A program made the position numbers and the translations under genes. The notes beneath the pieces were generated by a model. It was not told the DNA's origin and ran no database searches. It was given only the letters and a program-made list of their open reading frames with translations. From Motiliproteus sp048265065 (lineage in GTDB: Bacteria; Pseudomonadota; Gammaproteobacteria; Pseudomonadales; Balneatricaceae): a stretch of 64,000 nucleotides of DNA. This document shows positions 43,888-53,306 of the stretch, one piece after another. The stretch's first letter is position 1. Every line of letters starts with the position of its first letter. The stretch spans positions 1 through 64,000 of the forward strand of contig JBLXCH010000003.1 of NCBI GenBank assembly GCA_048265065.1, written 5' to 3'.

Positions 43888-45264
43888 ATGAAGATCATTA
43901 TTCTCGGGGCCGGACAGGTTGGAGCAACGCTGGCAGGAAATCTTGCCCGTGAGTCCAACGACATAACCATAATCGATACCGATCGGGCTCGCCTTCGTGA
44001 GCTTCAGGATCGCTTGGATATTCGTACGGTTCATGGCCATGGCTCTTTCCCTACGGTTTTACAACAAGCGGGAATCGAAGATGCTGACATGTTAATTGCG
44101 GTCACCAACAGCGACCCCGAGAACATGATCGCTTGCCAAATTGCCTACACGCTATATCACACACCAACTCGTATAGCGCGAATCCGTAGCCAAGATTACC
44201 TTACTGAGAAAGACAAACTATTTTTCGACAAAGCCATCCCCATTAACGTTTTAATCAGTCCAGAACAGCTCGTTACTAACAATATAAAACGATTGCTAGA
44301 ACACCCGGGCGCACTCCAAGTACTCGATTTTGCCGAAGGGAAAGCGCAGCTGGTCGCAGTGAGAGCCTACTATGGCGGTCCCTTAGTTGGGCACGAAATT
44401 TCTTTCTTGCGCACCCATATGCCAAATATTGAAACCCGTGTTGCGGCTATTTTCCGTAGAGGCAGTCCAATTTTACCGAAAGGTGACACCGTGATCGAAG
44501 CAGACGATGAAGTGTTCTTCATTGCTGCTCGAAAAGATATCCGCAGTGTCATGAGCGAGTTGCGGCGTCTAGATACGCCCTACAAACGCATTGTTATTGC
44601 TGGCGGTGGTAACATCGGCGCCAGTTTAGCAAGAAAGATCGAGAACGATTACCAAGTTAAAATCATTGAGCAAAATGCGGATCGTTGTAATGAACTTGCC
44701 AACGATCTTGGTCGTACTATCGTGCTCTGTGGCAGCGCTTCCGACCAAGATATTTTATTGGAAGAAAACATTGAAGCCACAGACGTCTTCTTTGCCCTCA
44801 CCAACGATGATGAAGCCAACATCATGGCCTCCATGCTGGCCAAACGTTTGGGTGCTAGAACCGTCATGACACTCATCAACAACCCTGCCTACGTTGACTT
44901 AGTTCAAGGTGGTGTCATCGATATCGCGATTTCACCTCAACAGGACACTATCGGTAGCTTATTGACTCACGTACGCCGTGGTGATGTTGTCAATGTGTAT
45001 TCACTACGTCGAGGTGCGGCAGAAGCAATGGAAGCAATTGCGCATGGCGACCCACGCTCATCAAAAGTCGTCGGCCGCACCGTTGAGGAGGTCAACCTTC
45101 CTCCTGGTACAACCATAGGCGCCATTGTCCGTAACGATGAAGTGCTTGTTGCCCATGATGATGTGCTGATCCAGAACGATGACCACGTGATTTTATTTTT
45201 GATGGATAAAAAACGCATCCCTGAAGTTGAGCAGTTATTCCAAGTTGGCTTAACCTTCTTCTAG
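43888..45264 (+). CDS. trkA: Trk potassium uptake regulatory subunit
   Basis: 458 residues with two RCK modules: nucleotide-binding IILGAGQVGATLAGNL at the start and VIAGGGNIGASLARKI at about 231. It binds NAD(H) at the cytoplasmic face of TrkH and gates potassium uptake. trkH follows after 21 bases. Confidence 0.97.
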   Translation: MKIIILGAGQVGATLAGNLARESNDITIIDTDRARLRELQDRLDIRTVHGHGSFPTVLQQAGIEDADMLIAVTNSDPENMIACQIAYTLYHTPTRIARIRSQDYLTEKDKLFFDKAIPINVLISPEQLVTNNIKRLLEHPGALQVLDFAEGKAQLVAVRAYYGGPLVGHEISFLRTHMPNIETRVAAIFRRGSPILPKGDTVIEADDEVFFIAARKDIRSVMSELRRLDTPYKRIVIAGGGNIGASLARKIENDYQVKIIEQNADRCNELANDLGRTIVLCGSASDQDILLEENIEATDVFFALTNDDEANIMASMLAKRLGARTVMTLINNPAYVDLVQGGVIDIAISPQQDTIGSLLTHVRRGDVVNVYSLRRGAAEAMEAIAHGDPRSSKVVGRTVEEVNLPPGTTIGAIVRNDEVLVAHDDVLIQNDDHVILFLMDKKRIPEVEQLFQVGLTFF

Positions 45265-45285
45265 TTTAGGCAGGAAAAAAACCGC

Positions 45286-46636
45286 ATGCACTTTCGCGTT
45301 ATTCTACGAATCTTAGGTGTCCTACTGATGCTCTTCAGCTTCAGTATGCTACCGCCTGTAGCGGTATCCTATTATTACGGTGACGGTGCCCATCTACCTT
45401 TTCTTATTGCATTTGGAATCACCTTAATCACGGGTTTTTTTCTGTGGTTACCGGTTTATCGCGCTCGGCATGATTTACGCACCCGTGATGGTTTTTTAAT
45501 TACCGTCTTATTCTGGACGGTATTGGGAATCTTCGCCTCGATTCCATTAATGATTGCAGAAGACCCCCATCTCACCGTTGTTGATGCAGTTTTTGAAGCA
45601 CTTTCGGGGTTAACCACAACGGGCGCCACTGTCATCACCGGCATTGATGATCTTCCTCACTCTATTTTATTTTATCGCCAACAACTCCAATGGTTTGGCG
45701 GAATGGGTATCATCGTTTTAGCGGTAGCAATTTTGCCAATGCTGGGTATTGGTGGTATGCAGCTTTACCGAGCAGAAACACCGGGGCCGGTAAAAGACTC
45801 TAAACTAACCCCGCGTATTACCGAAACCGCCAAAGCGCTTTGGTATATCTATCTATCCCTCACCATACTTTGTACGCTCGGCTATTGGGCGGCAGGCATG
45901 ACATTATTCGATGCGATTTGTCACAGTTTTTCCACCGTAGCCATTGGTGGTTTCTCAACCCATGATGCCAGTATTGGCTACTTTGATAGCCCCGTTATCG
46001 AAGCCATTGCGATCTTTTTCATGATAGTTTCTGCGGTCAACTTCGCGCTGCACTTCACCAGCTGGCGTTTAAAATCACTCAATCATTATTGGCATGACCC
46101 TGAGTTTAAGTTTTATATGGCAATTCTTGCCAGCATCACCTTATTCACCACGGCAGTACTAGCGCTTCATGACACCTATGAAGGCGGTGAAAACTTCCGT
46201 CGGGCAATTTTTGAATCAGTGTCTATTGCCACAACCACCGGTTTTGCCACGGCTGACTTTTCAAAATGGCCGGCCATGTTGCCGTTCTTACTCTTTATTG
46301 CTGCGTTCGCCGGCGGTTGCGCGGGCTCTACCGGCGGAGGTATGAAAGTTATTCGCGTGCTTATTATCCTCAAGCAAGGCTCACGGGAGATTAAACGCTT
46401 AGTCCACCCTAATGCCGTAATACCTATCAAAGTCGGTAGCAGGCCAATCTCAGACCGTGTGGCTGAAGCGGTGTGGGGATTCTTTTCGGTCTACCTGATT
46501 GTCTTCGTGGTGATGTTAATCGCCTTATTGGCAACCGGCCTAGATCAAGTGACTGCGTGGACTGCNNNNNNNNNNTGGCCGATTGGAAGTATTCACCCTG
46601 TTGGTTCTCTTCACCCCCATGTTTTGGCGCCGTTAA
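45286..46636 (+). CDS. trkH: Trk potassium uptake membrane subunit, interrupted by an assembly gap
   Basis: The 45286-46565 part encodes about 427 residues of a TrkH potassium transporter with its repeated pore segments (GLTTTGATVITG, FSTVAIGGFSTHD, IATTTGFATADF). After the N run the frame GRLEVFTLLVLFTPMFWRR then TAA (46577-46636) is the true TrkH C-terminus. Family comparison suggests about 40-45 residues, including the last pore region, are lost in the gap. The two parts are in different frames if the 10 Ns are taken literally; the missing length must be a multiple of three. The gene is therefore probably intact in the organism. Confidence 0.9.
46566..46575. other. Assembly gap (10 N) inside trkH
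   Basis: Ten Ns of nominal size. The real missing sequence should be about 120-135 bases by comparison with TrkH length. Confidence 0.9.
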
Positions 46637-46640
46637 AACC

Positions 46641-47234
46641 ATGTCGAAAATTGATGCCGAGAAGTGGAACGCACGCTATGAATCAAGAGAGCTACCTAAT
46701 AACCCTGCGCATATACTCACCAGTAACAACCATCTTCTTAACACCTCTGGCCATGCGTTAGAGCTTGCCTCTGGACTCGGCGGCAATAGTCTTTTTTTAG
46801 CCCGACAAGGGTATCAAGTTACCGCTTTGGACGTGTCTAGTGTTGCTGTGGAAAAGCTCGGGCAAAACGCCAAGCAACAGCAACTATCTATCTTTCCTGA
46901 ATGTTGCGATTTAGAAACCTGGATAGCACCAAAAAACACTTATGATGTTGTGCTAGTCAGCGGTTATTACCAACCCAGCTTGTTCGAGAAAATTATTATC
47001 ACACTCAAGCCCGGCGGTTTAGTTTTTTACCAAACCTATACCGAGTTAAAAGTGAATGAGTTGGGGCCGAGCAATCCTGCCTTTTTATTAGCTGATGGAG
47101 AGTTACTCCAACATTTTGCAGATTTTGATCTCATCGCCTACCAAGAAAATCGTGACCTTGGCGACATTCAGCTAGGCCTACGAAACCAGGCTTGTATCGT
47201 CGCTCGTAAACCTCACCACCGTCACGACCAATAA
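46641..47234 (+). CDS. Class I SAM-dependent methyltransferase (TehB-like)
   Basis: 197 residues. The SAM-binding motif ALELASGLGGNSLFLARQG, the post-motif acidic ALDVSS and KPGGLVFYQTY are typical. It resembles small-molecule methyltransferases of the TehB type, but the substrate cannot be read. The ATG begins 4 bases after the trkH stop, suggesting cotranscription with trkAH. Confidence 0.8.
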   Translation: MSKIDAEKWNARYESRELPNNPAHILTSNNHLLNTSGHALELASGLGGNSLFLARQGYQVTALDVSSVAVEKLGQNAKQQQLSIFPECCDLETWIAPKNTYDVVLVSGYYQPSLFEKIIITLKPGGLVFYQTYTELKVNELGPSNPAFLLADGELLQHFADFDLIAYQENRDLGDIQLGLRNQACIVARKPHHRHDQ

Positions 47235-47367
47235 ATCCATCAAAATACCATTATTTTTAACTTTCTTAGGCTGACAACAGCCTTCTCCGTCCACCCATTT
47301 CGTTGAGTTCATGTATAATCTTCGGTTTATATTTTTAGCTGTTGAAAGCCATTAAAGGTGAGCAAAC

Positions 47368-48315
47368 GTGAGTGGAACGATGAACGTTGATGTCAGTACC
47401 TTCCAAGGCCTGATTATGGGTCTGCAAAACTATTGGGCCGAGCAAGGCTGCGTGCTGATGCAGCCGCTGGATATGGAAGTCGGCGCTGGGACATTTCACC
47501 CAGCAACAACGCTTCGTGCCGTTGGCCCAGAAAGCTGGAATGCTGCCTACGTTCAACCCTGCCGTCGTCCCACCGATGGCCGTTATGGTGAAAACCCGAA
47601 CCGCTTACAGCACTACTACCAGTTTCAGGTAGCGATGAAGCCATCACCTGACAACATCCAAGAGCTTTACCTCAACTCGTTAAAGTTCTTAGGCATTGAT
47701 CCTGCCGTCCATGATATCCGCTTTGTCGAAGACAACTGGGAGTCACCAACTCTTGGTGCTTGGGGTCTCGGCTGGGAAGTCTGGCTAAACGGGATGGAAG
47801 TCACCCAGTTCACCTATTTCCAACAAGTGGGCGGTTTAGAATGCTACCCCGTCACTGGCGAAATCACTTATGGTCTTGAGCGAATTGCCATGTACCTGCA
47901 AGGTGTTGATAGTATCTATGACCTTGTTTGGACTAAAGGCCCTGAAGGCGTCGTTACTTACGGCGACGTGTTCCACCAAAACGAAGTGGAAATGTCGACC
48001 TATAACTTTGAAGAGGCGGACGTGGATTTCTTATTCCAATGCTTCGACAAGTACGAATCTGAAAGCCAACGTTTAATTGAAAAGAACTTACCGTTACCTG
48101 CTTATGAAATGGTGATGAAGGCCTCTCACTGTTTTAACCTCTTAGACGCTCGCCACGCGATTTCAGTCACCGAAAGACAGCGTTTCATTCTTCGGGTTCG
48201 TTCGTTGTCACGCGCGGTTTGTGAGAGCTACTACGAGGCACGTAAAGCAAAAGGCTTCCCTCTCGCTAGCGAAGCACTTAGAGCAGAACTTCTCAAAGAA
48301 GAGGAAACTAAATAA
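47368..48315 (+). CDS. glyQ: Glycyl-tRNA synthetase alpha subunit
   Basis: 315 residues. Conserved blocks GLQNYWAEQGCVLMQPLDME and QPCRRPTDGRYGENPNRLQH are diagnostic. It forms the alpha2beta2 enzyme with GlyS. The GTG at 47368 has AAGGTGAG at good spacing; the ATG at 47380 is an alternative four codons on. A TATAAT element at 47314-47319 may belong to its promoter. The stop overlaps the glyS ATG by one base. Confidence 0.97.
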   Translation: MSGTMNVDVSTFQGLIMGLQNYWAEQGCVLMQPLDMEVGAGTFHPATTLRAVGPESWNAAYVQPCRRPTDGRYGENPNRLQHYYQFQVAMKPSPDNIQELYLNSLKFLGIDPAVHDIRFVEDNWESPTLGAWGLGWEVWLNGMEVTQFTYFQQVGGLECYPVTGEITYGLERIAMYLQGVDSIYDLVWTKGPEGVVTYGDVFHQNEVEMSTYNFEEADVDFLFQCFDKYESESQRLIEKNLPLPAYEMVMKASHCFNLLDARHAISVTERQRFILRVRSLSRAVCESYYEARKAKGFPLASEALRAELLKEEETK

Positions 48316-50387
48316 TGGAAACTCGCGACTTTCTCTTCGAACTGGGGACAGAAGAACTCCCACCGAAAGCACTCAAAAAATTATCTGAGTCATTACTAAG
48401 CTCATTTCAAAAAGGGCTAACCGAACTTTTTTCAGACCATAAAGAACTGCTTGCCGATACTCAGTTTCGCGCCTTTGCTACACCACGCCGTTTAGCCATT
48501 TTTGCTGAAAAGCTACCCACGCATACACCCAGCAAAACGACCGAAGTCACAGGGCCGCCTGCAAAGATTAGCTTCGATGCTGACGGTAATCCGACAAAAG
48601 CACTAGAAGGCTTTGCTAAAAAATGTGGCGTTACAGTTTTTGAGCTCACTGAATCAAACGGTAAATTTTGCTTCGTACGAAAAGAGCCAGAGCAATCAAT
48701 CGACACCCATTTAGCATCGCTGATTCAAAAAGCGCTGGACCAATTACCAATCCCTAAGCGAATGCGCTGGGGCGCCAGTAAAATTGAATTTGTTCGCCCC
48801 GCACATTGGGTCGTTATGTTGCTTGGCAATAAAATAGTCGATGCCAATATCTTGGGTCACCGGTCAGGTAGAACCACCTATGGTCATCGCTTCCATTACA
48901 ATCAAGCCATCGTTATTGATAACCCTTCGGACTACCAGTCACTGCTTGGCGACAAAGGTTATGTAGTTGCTGATTTTGCTGAACGTCGCGCAATGATCAT
49001 TAAGCAAGTTAACCAAGCAGCCAACGAGAAAAACGGTACTGCCGTGATCGATGAAAGCTTATTGGACGAGGTCACCGCATTAGTCGAATGGCCTGTTGCA
49101 CTGGCTGGCCGCTTTGAAGATCGCTTCCTCGATGTACCAGCAGAAGCGCTCGTTTCTTCCATGAAAGAACACCAAAAATACTTCCACGTTGTGGATAACA
49201 ACGGTGCCATCATGCCGTTCTTTATCACCGTGAGTAACATCGAAAGCACTGACCCTCAGCAAGTCATTTCTGGTAATGAGCGAGTCATTCGCCCTCGTTT
49301 AGCTGATGCGGCTTTCTTCTATGAGACCGATAAAAAGAGCACTCTGGAATCACGTATTGATCGCTTAAAGCCAATCGTTTTCCAAGCGAAGCTCGGCAGC
49401 GTTTATGACAAATCCGTACGGGTCAGCAAACTCGCTGGTGAAATTGCATCACGCATTGGTTCAGATCGAGCGCTTGCAGAACGTGCAGGCATGCTCAGTA
49501 AAACAGATCTCGTCACGGAGATGGTGCTGGAATTTGATGACCTACAAGGCTTGATGGGACACTACTACGCGCTCCATGACGGTGAAAACCCAGAACTTGC
49601 GAAAGCGTTAGAAGAGCAATATCACCCACGCTTTGCAGGCGACACTTTACCAACGACAGCAACCGGTTCTGCTCTGGCAATGGCAGATCGTCTTGATACC
49701 TTGGTTGGCCTTTTCGGTATCAACCAACCACCCAGTGGCAGCAAAGATCCATTTGCGTTACGTCGTGCAACCTTAGGTGTTTTACGCACCATAGTCGAAT
49801 CTGAACTAGATTTGGACTTGGCTGAAATTCTACCCATCGCGGCAGAATCACATGCCAATCTAAGTCATACAGACGACCTTACGGACAAAGTCATCGACTT
49901 TATGCTCGAACGTTTTCGCGCTTGGTATGACGACAGCGGCATACCTGTAGAAGTCTTCCTAGCGGTTTCGGCAACACGCCCAACTCGTCCCTTAGACTTT
50001 GCAAAACGCATGAGTGCGGTGAACGATTTCCGTCAATTGCCAGAAGCGGAATCTCTAGCCGCTGCCAATAAGCGCGTCTCCAATATCATCAGTAAAGCTG
50101 AATTAGCCACGTTCCCAGCGGTCGACCCTTCACTCTTTACTGAAGCTTCCGAGACGGCTTTATACGAATCACTAGAGCAAGCCAAGGCAACCGCAACACC
50201 ATTGTTTGATGCATCAAATTACGGGGATGCTTACGCTTCACTCGCTACATTAAAAGAGCCAGTCGATGCGTTTTTCGATTCTGTGATGGTTATGGCAGAC
50301 GATGAAGCTACTCGCTTAAATCGTCTTGCTTTACTTAACGAGCTACGTGCTTTGTTCTTGAAAGGTGCGGATATTTCCTTGCTTTAA
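48315..50387 (+). CDS. glyS: Glycyl-tRNA synthetase beta subunit
   Basis: 690 residues, normal size. It begins with TRDFLFELGTEELPPKALK and contains MKEHQKYFHV and SKTDLVTEMVLEFDDLQG, all typical. It carries tRNA-recognition and helical domains and works with GlyQ to charge tRNA-Gly. A good terminator follows. Confidence 0.97.
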   Translation: METRDFLFELGTEELPPKALKKLSESLLSSFQKGLTELFSDHKELLADTQFRAFATPRRLAIFAEKLPTHTPSKTTEVTGPPAKISFDADGNPTKALEGFAKKCGVTVFELTESNGKFCFVRKEPEQSIDTHLASLIQKALDQLPIPKRMRWGASKIEFVRPAHWVVMLLGNKIVDANILGHRSGRTTYGHRFHYNQAIVIDNPSDYQSLLGDKGYVVADFAERRAMIIKQVNQAANEKNGTAVIDESLLDEVTALVEWPVALAGRFEDRFLDVPAEALVSSMKEHQKYFHVVDNNGAIMPFFITVSNIESTDPQQVISGNERVIRPRLADAAFFYETDKKSTLESRIDRLKPIVFQAKLGSVYDKSVRVSKLAGEIASRIGSDRALAERAGMLSKTDLVTEMVLEFDDLQGLMGHYYALHDGENPELAKALEEQYHPRFAGDTLPTTATGSALAMADRLDTLVGLFGINQPPSGSKDPFALRRATLGVLRTIVESELDLDLAEILPIAAESHANLSHTDDLTDKVIDFMLERFRAWYDDSGIPVEVFLAVSATRPTRPLDFAKRMSAVNDFRQLPEAESLAAANKRVSNIISKAELATFPAVDPSLFTEASETALYESLEQAKATATPLFDASNYGDAYASLATLKEPVDAFFDSVMVMADDEATRLNRLALLNELRALFLKGADISLL

Positions 50388-50414
50388 TGAGCTGTTCTTA
50401 ACCTCATATTTGAA

Positions 50415-50441
50415 GAGCCGATCTATTGATCGGCTTTTTTG
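50415..50441 (+). terminator. Intrinsic terminator of glyQS
   Basis: AGCCGATC (50416-50423) pairs with GATCGGCT (50428-50435) around TATT, followed by a T run. Confidence 0.92.
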
Positions 50442-50460
50442 TGCCTGTCTCCAATGAATG

Positions 50461-50476
50461 TGTTTCACGTGAAACA
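50461..50476. promoter_or_regulatory. parS chromosome-partition site
   Basis: TGTTTCACGTGAAACA is a perfect 16-base palindrome identical to the conserved bacterial parS consensus. ParB binds parS and loads SMC near the origin to segregate chromosomes. It lies about 12 kb from oriC in noncoding sequence, the expected setting. Confidence 0.92.
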
Positions 50477-50815
50477 GCAATATAAAGTCGCTAGTACAAA
50501 TCATGAAACTACTTTAGTCTGGAAACGACATGGCGATGTTTTTTAAGAGTTAACTAAGAATAACCGGAAGAAAAACTCTATCACCCTACTAAAAAGGAGC
50601 AACAGCAAAAAGCACAAGGAGTCTCATTTGAGATGTGACGTTGGTAGTTTTTTACGGACAAGAAGTAAGGAGTGCGCAAGCGCTTACCCAAAAAGCTGTC
50701 TAGCTCTGGCAAGAAACATGCATCAATCATTATCAATTATCAGTGATCGAATGCGATACAGCGGACGTAGCTTATATCGCCGGTCTTCCAATTCACCTAC
50801 CGCAACGGATGCAAT

Positions 50816-51892
50816 ATGTTTAGTAAAGAAAGCCCGATAGAGTTAAAAATAATTGTCGCATTAGCACTCGTGGCCGCGCTATATTTTGCTAGCAACCTGA
50901 TACTGCCATTAGTTATATCTGCACTTCTTGCGCTCTTTTCAAGCCCGCTTGTCAACTTACTAAGCCGCTCACGTTTGCCCAAAAGCTTATCCGCAGCGTT
51001 GGTAATTATTACTCTCAGTACAGTAGTCAGTTTAGGCGTTGGGTTACTTTTCACGCCTGCTTCAAATTGGATAGAACGGCTACCACTCGTTAGCGAACAG
51101 TTAGTAGAAAGAGCCGATCAAGCCAGTGATGCAATTTCTGAACTGAAGGACAACCTCACTCCCGAAGGCAAAGAGTCTAGCCAACAAGAGACTGCATCAC
51201 CTGATGGCGGATCGTTCCAATCAATGATTCAAAGCTCCGCCATGACCTTGTTATCGGTCATGGCGGAGACCACTGCAATGCTCTTGGTACAATGCGCTAC
51301 CATCATTGTGGTGACCTATTTCCTGTTGGTTCATGGCGATGATTTGATGCGCTCAATCGTCAGCCGAAAAAATTCTATTACGGAGAAAAAGGACACATTC
51401 AAGCTCTTTGAAACAGTACGCGATGAAGTGTCGCATTACGTCTTAACTATCAGTGTTATTAATGTATTGCTGGGGTTAGCTGTAACAGTAGCTATGTTTA
51501 TCCAAGGTGTAGAAGACCCAATCCTTTGGGGTGCCATGGCAGGCCTACTGAACTTCGCACCCTATGTCGGTACGCTGATTATGTCGGTACTACTTACCCT
51601 TGTTGGCTTTATTGAGTTTGATACGTTGTGGCAGATCGTGCTGGTCCCAGTAAGTTTTCTTATCCTGAATTTGTTAGAAGCGCAGTACATCACCCCAACC
51701 ATTCTCGGTAAGCGCTTTAACCTAAACCCCCTCATTGTGCTTATTTGGATGATTTTCTGGGGCTGGTTATGGGGTGCAGCGGGTGCACTATTAGCTATAC
51801 CTCTATTGGTCTGCTGTAAGATCATTACTGAAAAAACATCTGTTTTTGGCAATCTATTGCATTCATCACCTTCATCAGAAGATCACAGTTAG
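50816..51892 (+). CDS. PerM/AI-2E-family permease
   Basis: 358 residues with about eight hydrophobic helices and a long soluble loop after the third, the layout of the UPF0118/AI-2E exporter family. The GWLWGAAGALLAIPLLV segment near the C-terminus is typical. Substrates of this family vary (Na+/H+, signals). No partner gene adjoins it. Confidence 0.85.
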   Translation: MFSKESPIELKIIVALALVAALYFASNLILPLVISALLALFSSPLVNLLSRSRLPKSLSAALVIITLSTVVSLGVGLLFTPASNWIERLPLVSEQLVERADQASDAISELKDNLTPEGKESSQQETASPDGGSFQSMIQSSAMTLLSVMAETTAMLLVQCATIIVVTYFLLVHGDDLMRSIVSRKNSITEKKDTFKLFETVRDEVSHYVLTISVINVLLGLAVTVAMFIQGVEDPILWGAMAGLLNFAPYVGTLIMSVLLTLVGFIEFDTLWQIVLVPVSFLILNLLEAQYITPTILGKRFNLNPLIVLIWMIFWGWLWGAAGALLAIPLLVCCKIITEKTSVFGNLLHSSPSSEDHS

Positions 51893-52092
51893 ATAATGTA
51901 ATTTTTGCAGCGACAACGTGAAAAAACTGCACTGTTTCAACAGAGCAAAAAGCTAAGTCATTGATAGTTAGTCAATATAATAATTGGCATGCGTCTTGAA
52001 AGGTCATCAGTGAAACAACGAATAAATACGTTGGTTTGTGACCAAGCAACTTGATCCTTACCAACATCCACGGATGAAATAGGAGCATGACA

Positions 52093-52401
52093 ATGGCTAC
52101 TGCAAAAACAACTCAACCATCGACAAATAGCAAAACAGATTCAACTGCTGGCGCAAACACTGAGCAAAGCACTACAGAAGCTATCGAGCAGCTACGAGAT
52201 GCTACGACTCAGCTCTATAGCGCGCTCCAAGCTTTAGGTGGCGCATCAACAGATGAAGCAAAAGTAAAACTCAAGGAAGGTAAGGAACAGGCAATCATCC
52301 TAGGTACTCAGGCTGAAGAAAAAATGCGCGAGCAACCGCTGATTACTGCTGGTGTCGCATTCGCAGCAGGCTATCTAGTTTCACGTTGGATCAAGCGTTA
52401 A
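52093..52401 (+). CDS. YqjD/ElaB-type (DUF883) membrane-anchored protein
   Basis: About 102 residues. A low-complexity Thr/Ser-rich start and an amphipathic helix (about 35-85) precede a C-terminal anchor with PLITAGVAFAAGYLVSRWIK. Relatives YqjD and ElaB bind ribosomes at the inner membrane in stationary phase. The ATG at 52093 is chosen because AGGAG lies 7 bases before it; the ATG at 52087 is too close. Confidence 0.85.
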   Translation: MATAKTTQPSTNSKTDSTAGANTEQSTTEAIEQLRDATTQLYSALQALGGASTDEAKVKLKEGKEQAIILGTQAEEKMREQPLITAGVAFAAGYLVSRWIKR

Positions 52402-52442
52402 TTTAACTTCCTAGTTCTTGATCACCCATGAAATAAACGACT

Positions 52443-52925
52443 GTGAGTATGGATATGGCAACGAAAAATGAAGCCGGTCTACAGGAAGAGTTAGAGCAAA
52501 TTAACGCCTCTCTTCTCCAGCCAGTAAAGGACTACCTACAAGGCCTGGCCGCGCTTCTTGGTTTAGAGTTTAAGGAGGCCTTGTCCTCCTTAAAACTCAT
52601 CATCGTATTGAGTCTATGTTTACTCCCGTTAGCGTTTCTCGCGTGGATCTCGGCAAGCAGTTTAGTGGCCTATGGAGTTTATGCATTCTCCCTTTCTGTT
52701 GCTTTAGGCATTCTCACTTTTTGCCTAATTCAGATCATCGCAATTATTAGCGTGAGGTTTTTGATCAAGAAATACGCTCATCGATTAAGCTTTCCCTATA
52801 CGCGAAAAGAGCTATCAAGCCTACTCAACGGAGGCATCAAAAATGAGTCGCTATCAAGAAATTCAGCAGCTACAGCTTCAGCTCCAGAGCCAACGAGCGG
52901 GACTGAAACACCGGCTAAACGTTAG
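52443..52925 (+). CDS. YqjE-type (phage holin family) membrane protein
   Basis: 160 residues with two membrane helices (about 51-73 and 78-103), then a Ser/Ala/Pro-rich tail. It follows the YqjD-like gene by 41 bases, the order of the E. coli yqjDEK operon. Despite the family name no lysis role is implied. Its 3' end is overlapped by the next gene. Confidence 0.82.
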   Translation: MSMDMATKNEAGLQEELEQINASLLQPVKDYLQGLAALLGLEFKEALSSLKLIIVLSLCLLPLAFLAWISASSLVAYGVYAFSLSVALGILTFCLIQIIAIISVRFLIKKYAHRLSFPYTRKELSSLLNGGIKNESLSRNSAATASAPEPTSGTETPAKR

Positions 52926-53079
52926 CCCCTACCCTTGGGCAGCTTGTCTAGGTATTGCTTCATTCGCCAGTGGCTTTATTACACAACGGAAGAACTTATT
53001 GCCTTCATCAGTTGTGCGTTTAGCTACCAGTAGCGCAACTAGCCAGCTGCTGTCTTTAAACCCATTGGGCGAGGAGTAA
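52843..53079 (+). CDS. YqjK-like small protein
   Basis: 78 residues. A Gln/Leu-rich helix (SRYQEIQQLQLQLQSQRAG) is followed by a hydrophobic segment (PWAACLGIASFASGFI), as in YqjK. The ATG has GGAGG 8 bases before it and overlaps the YqjE-like gene by 83 bases in another frame. The overlap is long, but position and ribosome site support it. Confidence 0.7.
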   Translation: MSRYQEIQQLQLQLQSQRAGLKHRLNVSPYPWAACLGIASFASGFITQRKNLLPSSVVRLATSSATSQLLSLNPLGEE

Positions 53080-53306
53080 GATAATTATAGACAGAATAAG
53101 AGTCCAAATTTGACCCGGAGAGTTTCCAAAATAAATCGAGGAGAATACTTATCCTTTCAGGATTAGCGAAATACCCCCCTGATTGATGACGCTAGAATCG
53201 AGAACTGAACTGTTCTAGTCTAGGCCAACGTTCGCAAGGAATGCGACCGTAACTGACTGTAGCTAACTATAACTACGTCTAACATTACACACGAAAGGAC
53301 TCTCTC

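Larger units (their letters stand above)
50388..50815. other. Intergenic region with terminator and parS
   Basis: The 428 bases hold the glyS terminator, the parS palindrome and then AT-rich sequence leading to the PerM-type gene. A possible 70-codon frame at 50628-50840 overlaps the next gene and shows no protein-like character, so no gene is called. Confidence 0.6.

Noticed and set aside
46473..46640. Extended start for the methyltransferase through the N gap
   Set aside because: The upstream part is the wrong frame of trkH; the natural ATG at 46641 follows the trkH stop.
49188..49203. DnaA box (TGTGGATAA) inside glyS
   Set aside because: It is an isolated match in coding sequence; a single nine-base box is expected by chance in 64 kb. 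The same applies to TTATCCACA near 25575 in prlC.
50628..50840. 70-codon frame before the PerM-type gene
   Set aside because: No protein-like composition, no good ribosome site and overlap with the real downstream gene.
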